A stretch of DNA of 64,000 nt, taken from QQWI01 sp964522015 (GTDB lineage Bacteria; Bacillota; Clostridia; Peptostreptococcales; Acidaminobacteraceae). Below the pieces are notes generated by a model. That model did not search any database. It was not told where the DNA came from and saw only the letters and a list, made by a program, of their open reading frames with translations. The stretch is from assembly GCA_964522015.1 (NCBI GenBank), contig CAZFST010000008.1, positions 1 to 64,000 of the forward strand, given 5' to 3'. The position numbers and the translations under genes were made by a program. Numbering within the stretch: the stretch's first letter is position 1; every line of letters starts with the position of its first letter. This document shows positions 15,776 through 24,956 of this stretch, piece after piece.

Positions 15776-17707
15776 ATGTTGAAAACTAAACAGAAAATTA
15801 TCGCACTTGTGGTGCTGTTTTCCTTGGTCGCTACTGCTACTTCCAGTGGTTTTACTTTTTTTTACGTACTGGATAAGTTCAAAGAGAATACCCAAAGTGC
15901 CCTGACTAAGGATGCCGCCTCTTATGGTCATGAGTTTGATAAGATTCTGGTTGGGATTGAAGTCACGGTGGATACCCTGTCCAAAAGTGTTGTTGGTATC
16001 CTTGATAAAAATCGACTGGATGACCCTGACTATTTTAGGGACCTCTCCTCACAATTAGACGTGCTCGGTGAACAGTTTTCTACCAATACGGTCTTTGCCA
16101 CTTCGGTTTACATCCGTTTTGATCCTAAAATCTCCTATGGGACGGCGGGCATATTTCTTGCCGATATCAATCAGGACGGCATTTTGGAACGGCTGACCCC
16201 TACTGACATATCGCAATACCAACCCAGTGACCGGGAGCGTGTCGGCTGGTTTTACGAACCCATTCAGAGCGGCAAGTCCATTTGGATGAACCCCTACTTC
16301 AATGCTAATATTAAGACGGAAATGGTTTCATACATCACACCCCTGATTGTGAATGAGCGTGCAATCGGTGTTGTTGGGGTGGATATTGATTTCAAGCAAC
16401 TCCGTGACATTTCCAAACGCCGTACGGAGGCGGGCAAGGTTGTTTTGTTGGATAGGGATTACCGTTTCTTAGTCCATGATCTCTATTCAATGGCAGACCG
16501 ACTGGATACCATTGACGGTGGCAATCTAAAATCCGTAAGAGATAAAATGGCCAGTGCCCAATTTGGAACGGCATCTTATACCCTGAATAATGAAAAGAAG
16601 GTTCTTGGTTTTGCAAAACTCAGAAATCAGTGGACGGTTGCTGTTGCTCAAACCGAGCAAGAGGCCTTTACGGATTTAAATCGAATCGTTATTTTCTTGA
16701 TCCTTCTCAATGTGGGCATCATGGCTCTTATGTCTGTCTTGGCGGTCTTTATGGCCCGCTATTTGAATTCCTTGATCTTGAGAAACTCAGATCTGGAGCA
16801 GGAAGTCGGCACACGAACACTGCAATTAAAGGAAACCAACGATTATCTTGAACAAACCGTTGCCGAGCTTGAAAGCCAGCAGGCTGAGCTAATCATTTTG
16901 AATGATCATTTGGAGTTGGTGTTGAAGCAACAGCAAGAAATGCAGGAGCGTCTCATTGTGTCAGAAAAATTGGCCGCCCTTGGGGAATTGGTAGCCGGTG
17001 TTGCTCATGAACTCAATACGCCCATTGGCAATGCAATCACCTTAAATAGTTTTTTGAAAGCAGAAATTGAAGAAGTAAGGCTTAAGTTTGAGGCCGGCAT
17101 TATGAGCAAAGGTGACTTAGAGCAATATGTAACTGGTGTGACAGAAGCCATCCACGCCATTGATCACACACTGGAAAGTATGTCGGCTCTTGTTGAAATG
17201 TTTAAGCAAATGATTATCGACAAATCCATGCTCGACATCAAGCGTATCACCTTGATAGACTTGTTTGAAAAAGCAGCTGCAAATTTTAAACCTCAATTGG
17301 ATGCCGGCCAACATCAACTGACCATTACCTGCGATCCCACCATTGAAGTCATTACCTACCCCACGGTTCTGCAACAAATTATCAGTCAATTGATTTCTAA
17401 CTCCCTGATTCATGGCTTTGATGGCCTTACTGAGGGTAAGATTTCGATGCAAATCAAAAGGAATGATCATAGGGTTGAGTTGGTCTATACCGACAGCGGC
17501 AAGGGTATTTCTGCGGATATCAGCGCAAAAGTTTTCAACCCATTTTTCTCGACAAGGCGTCACAAGGGTTCCGCGGGCTTGGGTCTTCATATCGTCTATA
17601 ATCTCGTCACACAGACCTTAGGGGGCGCCCTTTCCCTCGACAGCAATGGGCTACAGGGTGTATCTTTTAGCATTTTGTTTGATGAATTGTCATTTGAAGA
17701 GGTTTAG
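15776..17707 (+). CDS. Cache-domain sensor histidine kinase (HPK4 type), orphan
   Basis: I start it at ATG 15776 (MLKTKQKI), preceded by AAAGGCGG; 16 more codons are open upstream. The 643-residue protein has TM1 at about 7-30, an extracellular Cache domain to about 280, TM2 at about 300-325, a coiled coil, HisKA with AHELNTPIGNAI (His near 412) and HATPase with ISQLISNSLIHG and STRRHKGSAGLGLHIVYNL. Such kinases sense small ligands outside the membrane. No response regulator is adjacent. Inverted copies of the GGGGGACGTGCACC repeat stand at both gene ends, one touching the stop codon, which hints at insertion as a unit. Confidence 0.9.
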   Translation: MLKTKQKIIALVVLFSLVATATSSGFTFFYVLDKFKENTQSALTKDAASYGHEFDKILVGIEVTVDTLSKSVVGILDKNRLDDPDYFRDLSSQLDVLGEQFSTNTVFATSVYIRFDPKISYGTAGIFLADINQDGILERLTPTDISQYQPSDRERVGWFYEPIQSGKSIWMNPYFNANIKTEMVSYITPLIVNERAIGVVGVDIDFKQLRDISKRRTEAGKVVLLDRDYRFLVHDLYSMADRLDTIDGGNLKSVRDKMASAQFGTASYTLNNEKKVLGFAKLRNQWTVAVAQTEQEAFTDLNRIVIFLILLNVGIMALMSVLAVFMARYLNSLILRNSDLEQEVGTRTLQLKETNDYLEQTVAELESQQAELIILNDHLELVLKQQQEMQERLIVSEKLAALGELVAGVAHELNTPIGNAITLNSFLKAEIEEVRLKFEAGIMSKGDLEQYVTGVTEAIHAIDHTLESMSALVEMFKQMIIDKSMLDIKRITLIDLFEKAAANFKPQLDAGQHQLTITCDPTIEVITYPTVLQQIISQLISNSLIHGFDGLTEGKISMQIKRNDHRVELVYTDSGKGISADISAKVFNPFFSTRRHKGSAGLGLHIVYNLVTQTLGGALSLDSNGLQGVSFSILFDELSFEEV

Positions 17708-17732
17708 ACTCAGGGGGACGTGCACCGTGAGT
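17707..17732 (+). repeat. Half copy of the GGGGGACGTGCACC palindromic repeat
   Basis: GACTCAGGGGGACGTGCACC followed by GTGAGT, identical over 25 bases to the left arm of the perfect palindrome at 62722-62788. It overlaps the last base of the kinase stop codon. Confidence 0.75.
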
Positions 17733-17746
17733 TAGGGCCAAATGAT

Positions 17747-17794
17747 AAAAAAACGGTTGTTACCGAGAGGTTCTTGGTAACAACCGTTTTTTTT
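17747..17794 (+). terminator. Terminator of the Cache kinase gene
   Basis: AAAAACGGTTGTTACC pairs with GGTAACAACCGTTTTT around an 11-base loop, followed by T residues. Strong intrinsic terminator, likely bidirectional. Confidence 0.92.
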
Positions 17795-17898
17795 AAGGCG
17801 CTTGGTTGGTCTTTCTCTGTGACTATTAGTAGATTTTACTTTTAAAAAAGAAGGTCATTCCCTTTAATGATAAATCCCCACAGCTCCTTTTTTTGAAC

Positions 17899-19512
17899 TT
17901 ACAAACTGGCAATATGGCCATCGCACCGGGATTCAGTGCCGCCACAATAGGTCCCCTCCGCGGTTCGCCAGATAATCTGGCCCCTGCCAAAGCTTCCGCT
18001 ATCCTGCTCGACGGTTACCTCATGTCCTCTTTGAATCAGCTGATCCACCACCTCTTTGGGAAAGGATGGTTCAACGGTGATTCTTTTATCTTTTACCCAT
18101 TGCCATCTTGGCGCATCTAGAGCATCCTGAGGATTCATCTGATAATCTAAGGTATTGGTAATCACTTGAACATGCCCTTGGGGTTGCATAAAGCCACCCA
18201 TCACCCCAAAGGGACCGACAGCATCCCCGTCCTTTAACAAGAAACCTGGAATAATGGTGTGAAATGGCCGCTTGCCCCCTTCAAGGCAATTGGGGTGATC
18301 TTTTATCAGATTAAAGTTATGGCCGCGGTTGTGAAGGGCAATCCCCGTTCCAGGCACCACGACACCTGAGCCAAAGCCCATATAATTGCTCTGGATATAA
18401 GACACCATGTTCCCCTGAGCATCTGCCGTGCAAAGATAAACTGTTCCGCCACTACTTGGGTTGCCCATTTGGGGCACCAAGGCCTGGTCTCCAATCATTG
18501 AAGCTCTCTTGGCCCCATAAGCTTCTGCCAGAAGGGTCGTGGTCGAATGCTTCATAAACTCAGGATCCCCTACAAAAGCATCTACATCTGCCATTGCCAG
18601 TTTTGTCGCTTCGATTAACACATGTGGTTGATTAAACTCTTTAAGTTCAAAGTGCTTTAAGATATTAAGTGCCATTAGCGCACTGATACCCTGCCCATTT
18701 GGCGGAATTTCACAAACCTGAAACCCTTTGTAGTCACAGGAAATGGGCTCAACCCACTGGGGTTGATAGTCCTTTAAGTCCCCTTCTTCCAGATAGCCTT
18801 TATGGGCTCTAAACACATCGCAAATCTCTTTTGCCAAAGTACCCCTATAAAAGGATTGGCATTTTGTCTTTGCTAAGGTCTCTAGGGTCTGAGCGTGATT
18901 TTCCGAACGCCAGATTTCTCCTGCCTTTGGTGCACGGCCCTGGGGCGCGAACACTTTAAACCACTCTTCAAATATGGGGTCTTTAAATTGCTCTTTGTAT
19001 TTTACATAGGCTTTTTCCCAATACTTTGCCACGGTGAAAGTGATGGCATGGCCATGGCGCGCGGTGTCTATAGCAGGCTGCAGCAGTTCTTCAAAGGGCA
19101 ATTGGCCAAAGGTTGCGGACAGCTCTGCCCATGTGGCCGGCGTACCGGGCACCGTCACTGGTATATGGCCATAGACAGGGATGGCTTGGTACCCCGCCTC
19201 AGTTAGCTGATCTACGCTGATTGCCTTAGGGGCTGGCCCACTGCCGTTTAAGCCATAGAGTTTGTTCTTTGTCCACACCAGGGCAAATGCATCCCCTCCA
19301 ATGCCGTTGGATGTGGGTTCCACCACCGTGAGCATAGCTGCGGTGGCAATGGCTGCATCTATGGCGTTCCCACCTTTTTTTATCATGTCGAGACCCGCCT
19401 GGGCAGCAAGGGGATGGGAGGTTGCTACCATAGCGGATTTGGCAAAGTGCACATTGCGCTGTGACTTAAATCTGGCTTGGTTGCCGCTTGTATTAATGGG
19501 ATTTGTATTCAT
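17899..19512 (-). CDS. Gamma-glutamyltransferase family protein (cytoplasmic YwrD-like)
   Basis: A 537-residue Ntn-hydrolase of the GGT family that would cleave or transfer gamma-glutamyl groups. The N-terminal AATSHPLAA-like region reads MVATSHPLAAQAG, followed by GGNAIDAAIA and EPTSNGIGGDAFAL. The self-processing site with nucleophile Thr is in SSGGTVYLCTADAQGNMVS (about residues 345-363), and the oxyanion-region HNRGHNF and GGFMQPQGHVQ are present. No signal peptide is visible, as in the YwrD branch. AGGAGG precedes the ATG, and the gene starts 16 bases after the permease, so it is the last gene of a three-gene operon. Confidence 0.9.
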   Translation of the reverse strand: MNTNPINTSGNQARFKSQRNVHFAKSAMVATSHPLAAQAGLDMIKKGGNAIDAAIATAAMLTVVEPTSNGIGGDAFALVWTKNKLYGLNGSGPAPKAISVDQLTEAGYQAIPVYGHIPVTVPGTPATWAELSATFGQLPFEELLQPAIDTARHGHAITFTVAKYWEKAYVKYKEQFKDPIFEEWFKVFAPQGRAPKAGEIWRSENHAQTLETLAKTKCQSFYRGTLAKEICDVFRAHKGYLEEGDLKDYQPQWVEPISCDYKGFQVCEIPPNGQGISALMALNILKHFELKEFNQPHVLIEATKLAMADVDAFVGDPEFMKHSTTTLLAEAYGAKRASMIGDQALVPQMGNPSSGGTVYLCTADAQGNMVSYIQSNYMGFGSGVVVPGTGIALHNRGHNFNLIKDHPNCLEGGKRPFHTIIPGFLLKDGDAVGPFGVMGGFMQPQGHVQVITNTLDYQMNPQDALDAPRWQWVKDKRITVEPSFPKEVVDQLIQRGHEVTVEQDSGSFGRGQIIWRTAEGTYCGGTESRCDGHIASL

Positions 19513-19528
19513 GTCCGTTCTTAACCTC

Positions 19529-21067
19529 CTAGGAAATCACGTATTGTAAAAGACCATGTAACAAGCCCATCAATCCCGCTGTCAAGAGAATTGGTGGCAA
19601 CACTTTTTTATACAAATCTGACTCTTGCCCACCGAGACCTGCAGCGGTAGCTGACATTAAGAGGGTTGTGGGACCTAAACCAACGCCAATGGAACCTGCA
19701 ATGGATTGGACACCGCACATCAGGTAAGGACTTACCCCCAGGCTCATGGCAATATCGTACTGAAACTTCCCAAAGAGCACATTGGAATTGGTGTTACTTC
19801 CCGTTATAAAGCTGCCTAAAACACCGATAAAGGGGGCGAAAAACACATACAAACTACCTGTAACTGAGGACACCGTAAAGGCCATGGCCTCCGTCATGCC
19901 ACTGTCCATCATCACCAGGGCCATCACGATTAAGATCGTGAGACTCTTGGTGGTGGGCATGCATTTTTTCACGGTCAACTGACCGACGGTTTTAAGCTTT
20001 GCCTTGCTAAATACGCCGATGCGCTTATATGCCAGCAAGGCACCCAGTGAGGCTAAAGCCAGTATTGGTCCCGGATGGCCAAAGAGCTTGAGTTTTGCAA
20101 ATGCCGCCTCTGCCTTAACCACATAACCTAGGGCAGTTTCAGATGCCTTAAAGGGAAAGGACAATGCCAGGTGATCCAGGGGCAAGAGTTGAAATCCAAG
20201 GGTTAGCACTAGAATGATGCCATAAGGCAATAGAGCCGTCCAAAGGGACATGGGGGCGTTTTGAATTTTGTCGGCAGTAATCTTCTCGCCAATTGTTTTC
20301 TTTTCTCTAAGCCTAAAAATTCCATAAAGGATCACCAGACCCGACAAGGCAGAAAGCAAACTCACCATGGAGAGAAGGTTTAGCCAAAGGGAAAGAAACA
20401 TGGTGGCCCACATCACCAAGGAGGTGGGTAACACGTAAATCAGCGCCTTTTTAGTATCTTTAAAGCCCCCATAGAAATAGCAGACTAGAAGACCCATGGC
20501 GACCATGGCAATGCCGTTAAATACCGCCATGGCAAAGCCCACTTGTTGAGGCTCTAAACCTGTGACCAACGAAATCGTATAAAAAGACGAGCCCATGGAA
20601 CCAAAGCTCACCGCCCAAGAATGGCCCAGTAGAACCGCCACTGTGGACTTAATCGGGGGAAAACCCAAACTGATAAGAATAGGGACCACAATCACCACCG
20701 GCACCCCAAATCCAGCCACCCCTTGAAGCGCGGCAGAAAATAACCAAGCGAGGATGATAAACTGCACAAAGGGATCCCGTATAAAGTGCATAATGTTTGC
20801 GGTTATTGTCTGTATCGCTTTAAATTCCCACACCACGTGGTACAAGAACATAGCTGACCAAATAATCACCAGTACGTAAAATGCCAATGAAAACCCCTTG
20901 CCCACCGCAATGAGCAAACCCTGGGTTCCTAAACCAAAACCAACAATGCCAATGACCACGGTTAGACCTAGGGCAATCATCCCAGATTTTACGGCAGAGT
21001 ATTTAAGGCCAATAAGTCCCACCAACAGAGCGAGTATTGGTATAAAGGATAGTGTACTGAGCATCAA
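19529..21067 (-). CDS. L-lactate permease family transporter (LctP)
   Basis: A 512-residue integral membrane protein with about 12-14 hydrophobic helices. Hallmarks are VAGFGVPVVIVVPILISLGF, LLGHSWAVSFGSMGSSFYTI, FITGSNTNSNVLFGKFQYDIA and GLGPTTLLMSATAAGLGG, all typical of the LctP family of lactate/glycolate permeases. It is a little shorter than LldP (551). The ATG overlaps the stop of the VOC-MazG gene by 4 bases. Pairing with a gamma-glutamyltransferase is unusual, so the substrate may not be lactate. No lactate dehydrogenase or Etf genes are adjacent. Confidence 0.9.
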   Translation of the reverse strand: MMLSTLSFIPILALLVGLIGLKYSAVKSGMIALGLTVVIGIVGFGLGTQGLLIAVGKGFSLAFYVLVIIWSAMFLYHVVWEFKAIQTITANIMHFIRDPFVQFIILAWLFSAALQGVAGFGVPVVIVVPILISLGFPPIKSTVAVLLGHSWAVSFGSMGSSFYTISLVTGLEPQQVGFAMAVFNGIAMVAMGLLVCYFYGGFKDTKKALIYVLPTSLVMWATMFLSLWLNLLSMVSLLSALSGLVILYGIFRLREKKTIGEKITADKIQNAPMSLWTALLPYGIILVLTLGFQLLPLDHLALSFPFKASETALGYVVKAEAAFAKLKLFGHPGPILALASLGALLAYKRIGVFSKAKLKTVGQLTVKKCMPTTKSLTILIVMALVMMDSGMTEAMAFTVSSVTGSLYVFFAPFIGVLGSFITGSNTNSNVLFGKFQYDIAMSLGVSPYLMCGVQSIAGSIGVGLGPTTLLMSATAAGLGGQESDLYKKVLPPILLTAGLMGLLHGLLQYVIS

Positions 21068-21912
21068 CGAATACCGCCTTTCATTTGTTCTAAATCAACC
21101 CGGGTATGCTTACCGCTATTGCCCTTCACTGCTGCCACTGGAAAGCGGTGTTCATTCTTGGCTAGTTTGTTGAGCATGATGGTTGCTGGATCTTTCCCAA
21201 TGGCATTGGCCATTAGGTAGGCGTAGATCAAGATATCTGCAATTTCATCGGCGATCTCTTCTGGTTCTGAGGGGTCTCCCCACTGGTAGTGTTCCAGTAG
21301 TTCTGCGGCTTCTATGGAGATGGATTTTGCTAGGTTCTCTGGGGTGTGGAACTGGGCCCAGTCTCTGGCGTTTCTAAAGTCTAACAAGTGCTGCATGAGC
21401 TCACGTTGGGACAGTGCTTGCGGGGAGTCAGGTGCATCTTCTGATTGAGGCACCGTCTGTTCTGCTTGGGTCACTGCCTCTTCCGTCAGCACAATTTCTA
21501 CTTTAATGCGGTCTGGGTCTTCAAAAAAGACGGCATAGTAGTCGGGGCCCCCTGCATAGGGATGCCTGTCGGGGTAAAGTATGGTGACCTCTTTTTCCCG
21601 GAGGGTTTGGGTGATCTTGTCTATGATTTCTTTTGTTGGGGCATGGAAGGCCAAGTGGTTAAGGCCCACTCGGCACCGGTGATAGGCAGGTGTTTGGAAG
21701 CGGTCTTCTACTTGGACAAAGACCATATAGGTTTCCCCCTGCAAATAGCTAATGCCCCCATCCCACTCTTGGAAAACCGTGTAATTCAGGTCTGCCATCA
21801 GCCAACCCCAAAAGTTTTTGGTCGCCTCTAGATTGCTGACATAGATTTCTACGTGGTGAAGGGTCCCCAGTGTGGGGTTAGATTGCTGTGGCGCAATTAG
21901 CGTGTGGGTCAT
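21064..21912 (-). CDS. VOC (glyoxalase-like) - MazG-like pyrophosphohydrolase fusion
   Basis: The 282-residue protein joins two enzymes. Residues about 16-140 are a VOC metalloenzyme domain: LHHVEIYVSNLEATKNFWG, LNHLAFHAPT and FFEDPDRIKVEI supply the usual His/His/Glu ligands. After an acidic linker, residues about 165-282 are a MazG/dCTPase-like all-helical domain with SISIEAAELLEHYQW and EEIADEIADILIYAYLMAN, the EExxE...ExxD pattern that binds Mg and a nucleotide. A house-cleaning role for modified nucleotides is plausible. A near-identical VOC domain is fused to a different enzyme at 33711-34748. First gene of the operon with the permease and the GGT homologue. Confidence 0.88.
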   Translation of the reverse strand: MTHTLIAPQQSNPTLGTLHHVEIYVSNLEATKNFWGWLMADLNYTVFQEWDGGISYLQGETYMVFVQVEDRFQTPAYHRCRVGLNHLAFHAPTKEIIDKITQTLREKEVTILYPDRHPYAGGPDYYAVFFEDPDRIKVEIVLTEEAVTQAEQTVPQSEDAPDSPQALSQRELMQHLLDFRNARDWAQFHTPENLAKSISIEAAELLEHYQWGDPSEPEEIADEIADILIYAYLMANAIGKDPATIMLNKLAKNEHRFPVAAVKGNSGKHTRVDLEQMKGGIR

Positions 21913-21978
21913 GGTCGATTTTCTCCTTTTTGATGGTGACTGCCATCAGGTGGATGCTATTGTCTGTACTTATCTCTT

Positions 21979-22007
21979 ATCTTATGGCATATTTGTCTGT
22001 CCTTCAA
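21979..22007 (-). promoter_or_regulatory. Promoter of the VOC-MazG operon
   Basis: On the minus strand TTGAAG (22007-22002), a 17-bp spacer and TAAGAT (21984-21979) lie about 70 bases before the ATG. Good sigma-A spacing. Confidence 0.55.
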
Positions 22008-22028
22008 GGGCGTTTTCTTGTTTTGCAA

Positions 22029-22057
22029 TTGGCATTTGGGGGTAAATGTTAGATAGT
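22029..22057 (+). promoter_or_regulatory. Possible promoter of the c-di-GMP operon
   Basis: TTGGCA, a 17-bp spacer and GATAGT lie 24 bases before the ATG at 22081. The -10 is only a 4/6 match. Confidence 0.35.
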
Positions 22058-22080
22058 CATTTGCTGAAAGAGGTATCCCC

Positions 22081-23928
22081 ATGATCGACAGTGGTTATAA
22101 TAAACAAATCTTAAAGAAAATCAATAAGAGCATCGATGGCCTCTTGCCTGTGGGTTCTTTAATTGCCCTAATTGGGGTATTGAATGTCTATATCACTGGC
22201 CGCAGTGTCTTTTTAGCCATTTATGATGTCGTCCTTGCCCTAACGCTTATTAGCCTTTTTTTCTTTAGAAAGCGCATGCCCCCGGAGTATAAAATTGCTG
22301 TAATCGCTGGACTTTTACTGCTTTTAGGGTTCTTATCCATGTGGCTTACAGGGATTATTAGCATTGGCCCACTGCTCTTTGTGCTGAGTTCTGTCCTAAT
22401 TGTCGGTTTTTTTCCTTATGGGATCAACGCCCTCTACTCAGTGATAAAATCCATCTTTTTAGTTGCTTTTGTAGGGCTGATTCAATTTGGCTGGCTGCAA
22501 TATGGTGGCCCATATGCCATTGCCTCTAACAACCCTAAAAATTGGTATATGGTTATTGTCATGATTACCTTAATCGATTGGGTGATGATTTTTGTGGTTC
22601 TCGCCATTAAAAATTACTTAATAGCCTTGATTAAGACGTCAGATATTCACGTCAACAAAATTTATCAGTTGGCATTTTATGATGCCTTGTCCAAACTGCC
22701 TAATAAATCCAAGTTAAATGATGCCTATCAAAATAAGCCCCTTAACCAAGGTTATATCCTTCAATTTAGTATTGATGGCCTCAGTATGATGAATACCATT
22801 TACGGTACTAAAAAAACCGATGATTTTATTAAGTATTTAGCGGATGTTTTACGTCAACATGCTCAATCTGACAATCAGATCGCTAGGCTTAGTGGCAACG
22901 AGTTTTTATGGATTATGGAGAACACCGACGAAAATCAATGTCTTTCGAACTACAAAAGTCTTGTTAGGATCCTTTACGAGTACCAAAAAGCACAACACGG
23001 TAGACCAATCATACAATTCAAGGGGGGCTACCTGGAGGTAAGGGAAGAAACAACATCTTTAGAGTCCATACTTGAAAAAACCACCATTGCCCTTGAGCAA
23101 GGGAAACTTCAAAACCAAATAGATCCCTGGCCATATAATCAAGAAAGCGAAAGACACTTCTTAGAACAGGAAGCTCTTAAAAATGCTCTGATCAAAGGGA
23201 TTCGAGAGAACGTCTTTCAGCTGCACTACCAAGAAAAGGTGGATACCCATACCGGTAAAACCCTTGGTGTTGAAGCCTTAGCCCGTTGGAACACCGGCAG
23301 TGATGGTTATGTTTCCCCTTGTATTTTTGTCCCCCTGCTTAAAACCATTAACGCCACCCTTGAGTTTGATTTGATGATTACTGAACAGGTCTTCAAAGAG
23401 TATCCCAAGTTACTGGATAAATATCACCAAGGGCTGAGCGTCTCCATTAATATTTCACCCACCAGTATCATCACCCAAAGTTTTATCGATCAAGTGATTG
23501 AACTGAGTTACCAATACAAAATCACTCCCGAACGTGTCTATTTGGAATTGACGGAAGATGCCTTTTTTGAGAACCTTGAAGAGGCCAATTTGGGTATTGA
23601 GCAACTCCGGGCCCGTGGGTTCAAAATTTCTATTGATGACTTTGGTTCTGGCTATACGGCTTTAAGCTATATTTTCAAGTTGAAGTTTGACGAACTCAAG
23701 ATGGATCGCTCCTTTATTAACCAGCTTTCCAAGAGTCCTGTCAATAGCGCCATCCTAAAAACCCTTGTTGACTTAAGCGATACCTATCACTTTTCCTTAG
23801 TAGCAGAGGGGGTAGAAACCCAATCGGAGTGTGCGCTTTTACAGTTAATGGGTTGTTGGCAGATTCAAGGCTTCTTGTTCTCTAGGCCCTGTCCCTGCGA
23901 AGATAAGGGGGTGAAGGATGATCATTAA
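22081..23928 (+). CDS. Membrane protein with degenerate GGDEF and intact EAL domain
   Basis: The 615-residue protein has about six to eight membrane helices in residues 15-185. A GGDEF-like domain (about 200-340) has LSGNEF in place of GGDEF and no RxxD inhibitory site, so it should not make c-di-GMP; it may bind GTP as a regulator. The EAL domain (about 355-605) keeps the catalytic set: VEALARW, SINISPT, YLELTED, IDDFGSGY, LKMDRSFI and AEGVET. It is therefore a predicted c-di-GMP phosphodiesterase. AGAGGTATCCCC precedes the ATG. The stop overlaps the next gene by 11 bases, and a GGDEF synthase follows, so opposing activities are co-expressed. Confidence 0.9.
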   Translation: MIDSGYNKQILKKINKSIDGLLPVGSLIALIGVLNVYITGRSVFLAIYDVVLALTLISLFFFRKRMPPEYKIAVIAGLLLLLGFLSMWLTGIISIGPLLFVLSSVLIVGFFPYGINALYSVIKSIFLVAFVGLIQFGWLQYGGPYAIASNNPKNWYMVIVMITLIDWVMIFVVLAIKNYLIALIKTSDIHVNKIYQLAFYDALSKLPNKSKLNDAYQNKPLNQGYILQFSIDGLSMMNTIYGTKKTDDFIKYLADVLRQHAQSDNQIARLSGNEFLWIMENTDENQCLSNYKSLVRILYEYQKAQHGRPIIQFKGGYLEVREETTSLESILEKTTIALEQGKLQNQIDPWPYNQESERHFLEQEALKNALIKGIRENVFQLHYQEKVDTHTGKTLGVEALARWNTGSDGYVSPCIFVPLLKTINATLEFDLMITEQVFKEYPKLLDKYHQGLSVSINISPTSIITQSFIDQVIELSYQYKITPERVYLELTEDAFFENLEEANLGIEQLRARGFKISIDDFGSGYTALSYIFKLKFDELKMDRSFINQLSKSPVNSAILKTLVDLSDTYHFSLVAEGVETQSECALLQLMGCWQIQGFLFSRPCPCEDKGVKDDH

Positions 23929-24925
23929 TTCCATCGAAAAATTGGACGAAAAGATTGCTCATGTTGTCCTCTGGATCATAACCCTAAGTCTCTATCTTGC
24001 CATTGGCGAAAACATTCTAACAAAAGCACCCCTTAGTCTGATCGTATCCAATAGTCTAGTGGCCTTGATCATTACCGCCCTTACAGTGACCCATAAAAGA
24101 TGGCGAATGAATCGGTTATTAATCAGATGGCTTTTTATCGCCTTTTGTTTTGTGATTCTTCCCTTTGTCTGGTTTAATTCAAAGGGGGCATTTGGGGCTC
24201 AGCCAGTGTATATGGCATTTTTCATCCTATTGTTGACATTGGTCCTGGATCGGTTTTGGGCCTTGATTTTATCGGTGGCCACAATGGTCATTGTGGCACT
24301 GCTCATGCTACTAGAGTACTTAACCGTGATTACCTTTATAACAGTCCCCCTACCTCGGGAGTTGATTCTCAGTAATCTTTTGCATTATATAATCGTCTAC
24401 ATCATGGTACTGGGCGTGGGCCTCACTTTCAAAAATAATTATAACAATTTTCAAAAGGAACACTACCGCCTGTCTGTTTACGATGACCTTACCCAACTGA
24501 ACAATCGCAGATATTTGATGAGTTCTTTAGGCCAGTTAGTCAGTGAAACCAAGCGACACCATCAACCCTTCAGTGTTCTGTTTATGGATATTGACCACTT
24601 TAAGCTAGTCAATGATCAAGAAGGCCACGTTTTTGGGGATCGTGTCCTAGAATTGCTAGGTAAAGTGATTAACCAAGGGCTCCGTGAATACGATATAGCT
24701 GGTCGATACGGGGGGGACGAGATTATGGTCCTCCTGCCCCATACCAAGGTTGAAGATGCCTTGAACATAGCCAATCGAATCTCTGTGAGCTTTGATCAAG
24801 GTGTCAAAGTTATTACACAACAACCCATATCCCTATCCATTGGCGTAGTCGATGGTGATGATAAAACTGCACAAGAAATTATCCAATCAGCTGATGAGGC
24901 AATGTACTTGAAAAAACAAAGGTAA
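23918..24925 (+). CDS. Membrane diguanylate cyclase
   Basis: 335 residues: about six membrane helices (20-180) and a C-terminal GGDEF domain (about 190-335). The active site is GRYGGDEIMVLLP. Five residues ahead of it is REYD, a good RxxD product-inhibition site, so this enzyme should be active and feedback controlled. MDIDHFKLVND and DLTQLNNRRYL are present as expected. The N-terminal part has no recognisable ligand domain. It starts inside the preceding EAL gene and is preceded by GGGGGTGAAGG, so the pair is translationally coupled. Confidence 0.92.
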   Translation: MIINSIEKLDEKIAHVVLWIITLSLYLAIGENILTKAPLSLIVSNSLVALIITALTVTHKRWRMNRLLIRWLFIAFCFVILPFVWFNSKGAFGAQPVYMAFFILLLTLVLDRFWALILSVATMVIVALLMLLEYLTVITFITVPLPRELILSNLLHYIIVYIMVLGVGLTFKNNYNNFQKEHYRLSVYDDLTQLNNRRYLMSSLGQLVSETKRHHQPFSVLFMDIDHFKLVNDQEGHVFGDRVLELLGKVINQGLREYDIAGRYGGDEIMVLLPHTKVEDALNIANRISVSFDQGVKVITQQPISLSIGVVDGDDKTAQEIIQSADEAMYLKKQR

Positions 24926-24956
24926 GTCGGTCCAAACCACTAAAGGAGGCAGCAAA

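Noticed and set aside
15578..15931. A 117-codon minus-strand frame across the abiE remnant
   Set aside because: It crosses three unrelated pieces (kinase antisense, repeat, abiE remnant) and has no start signals.
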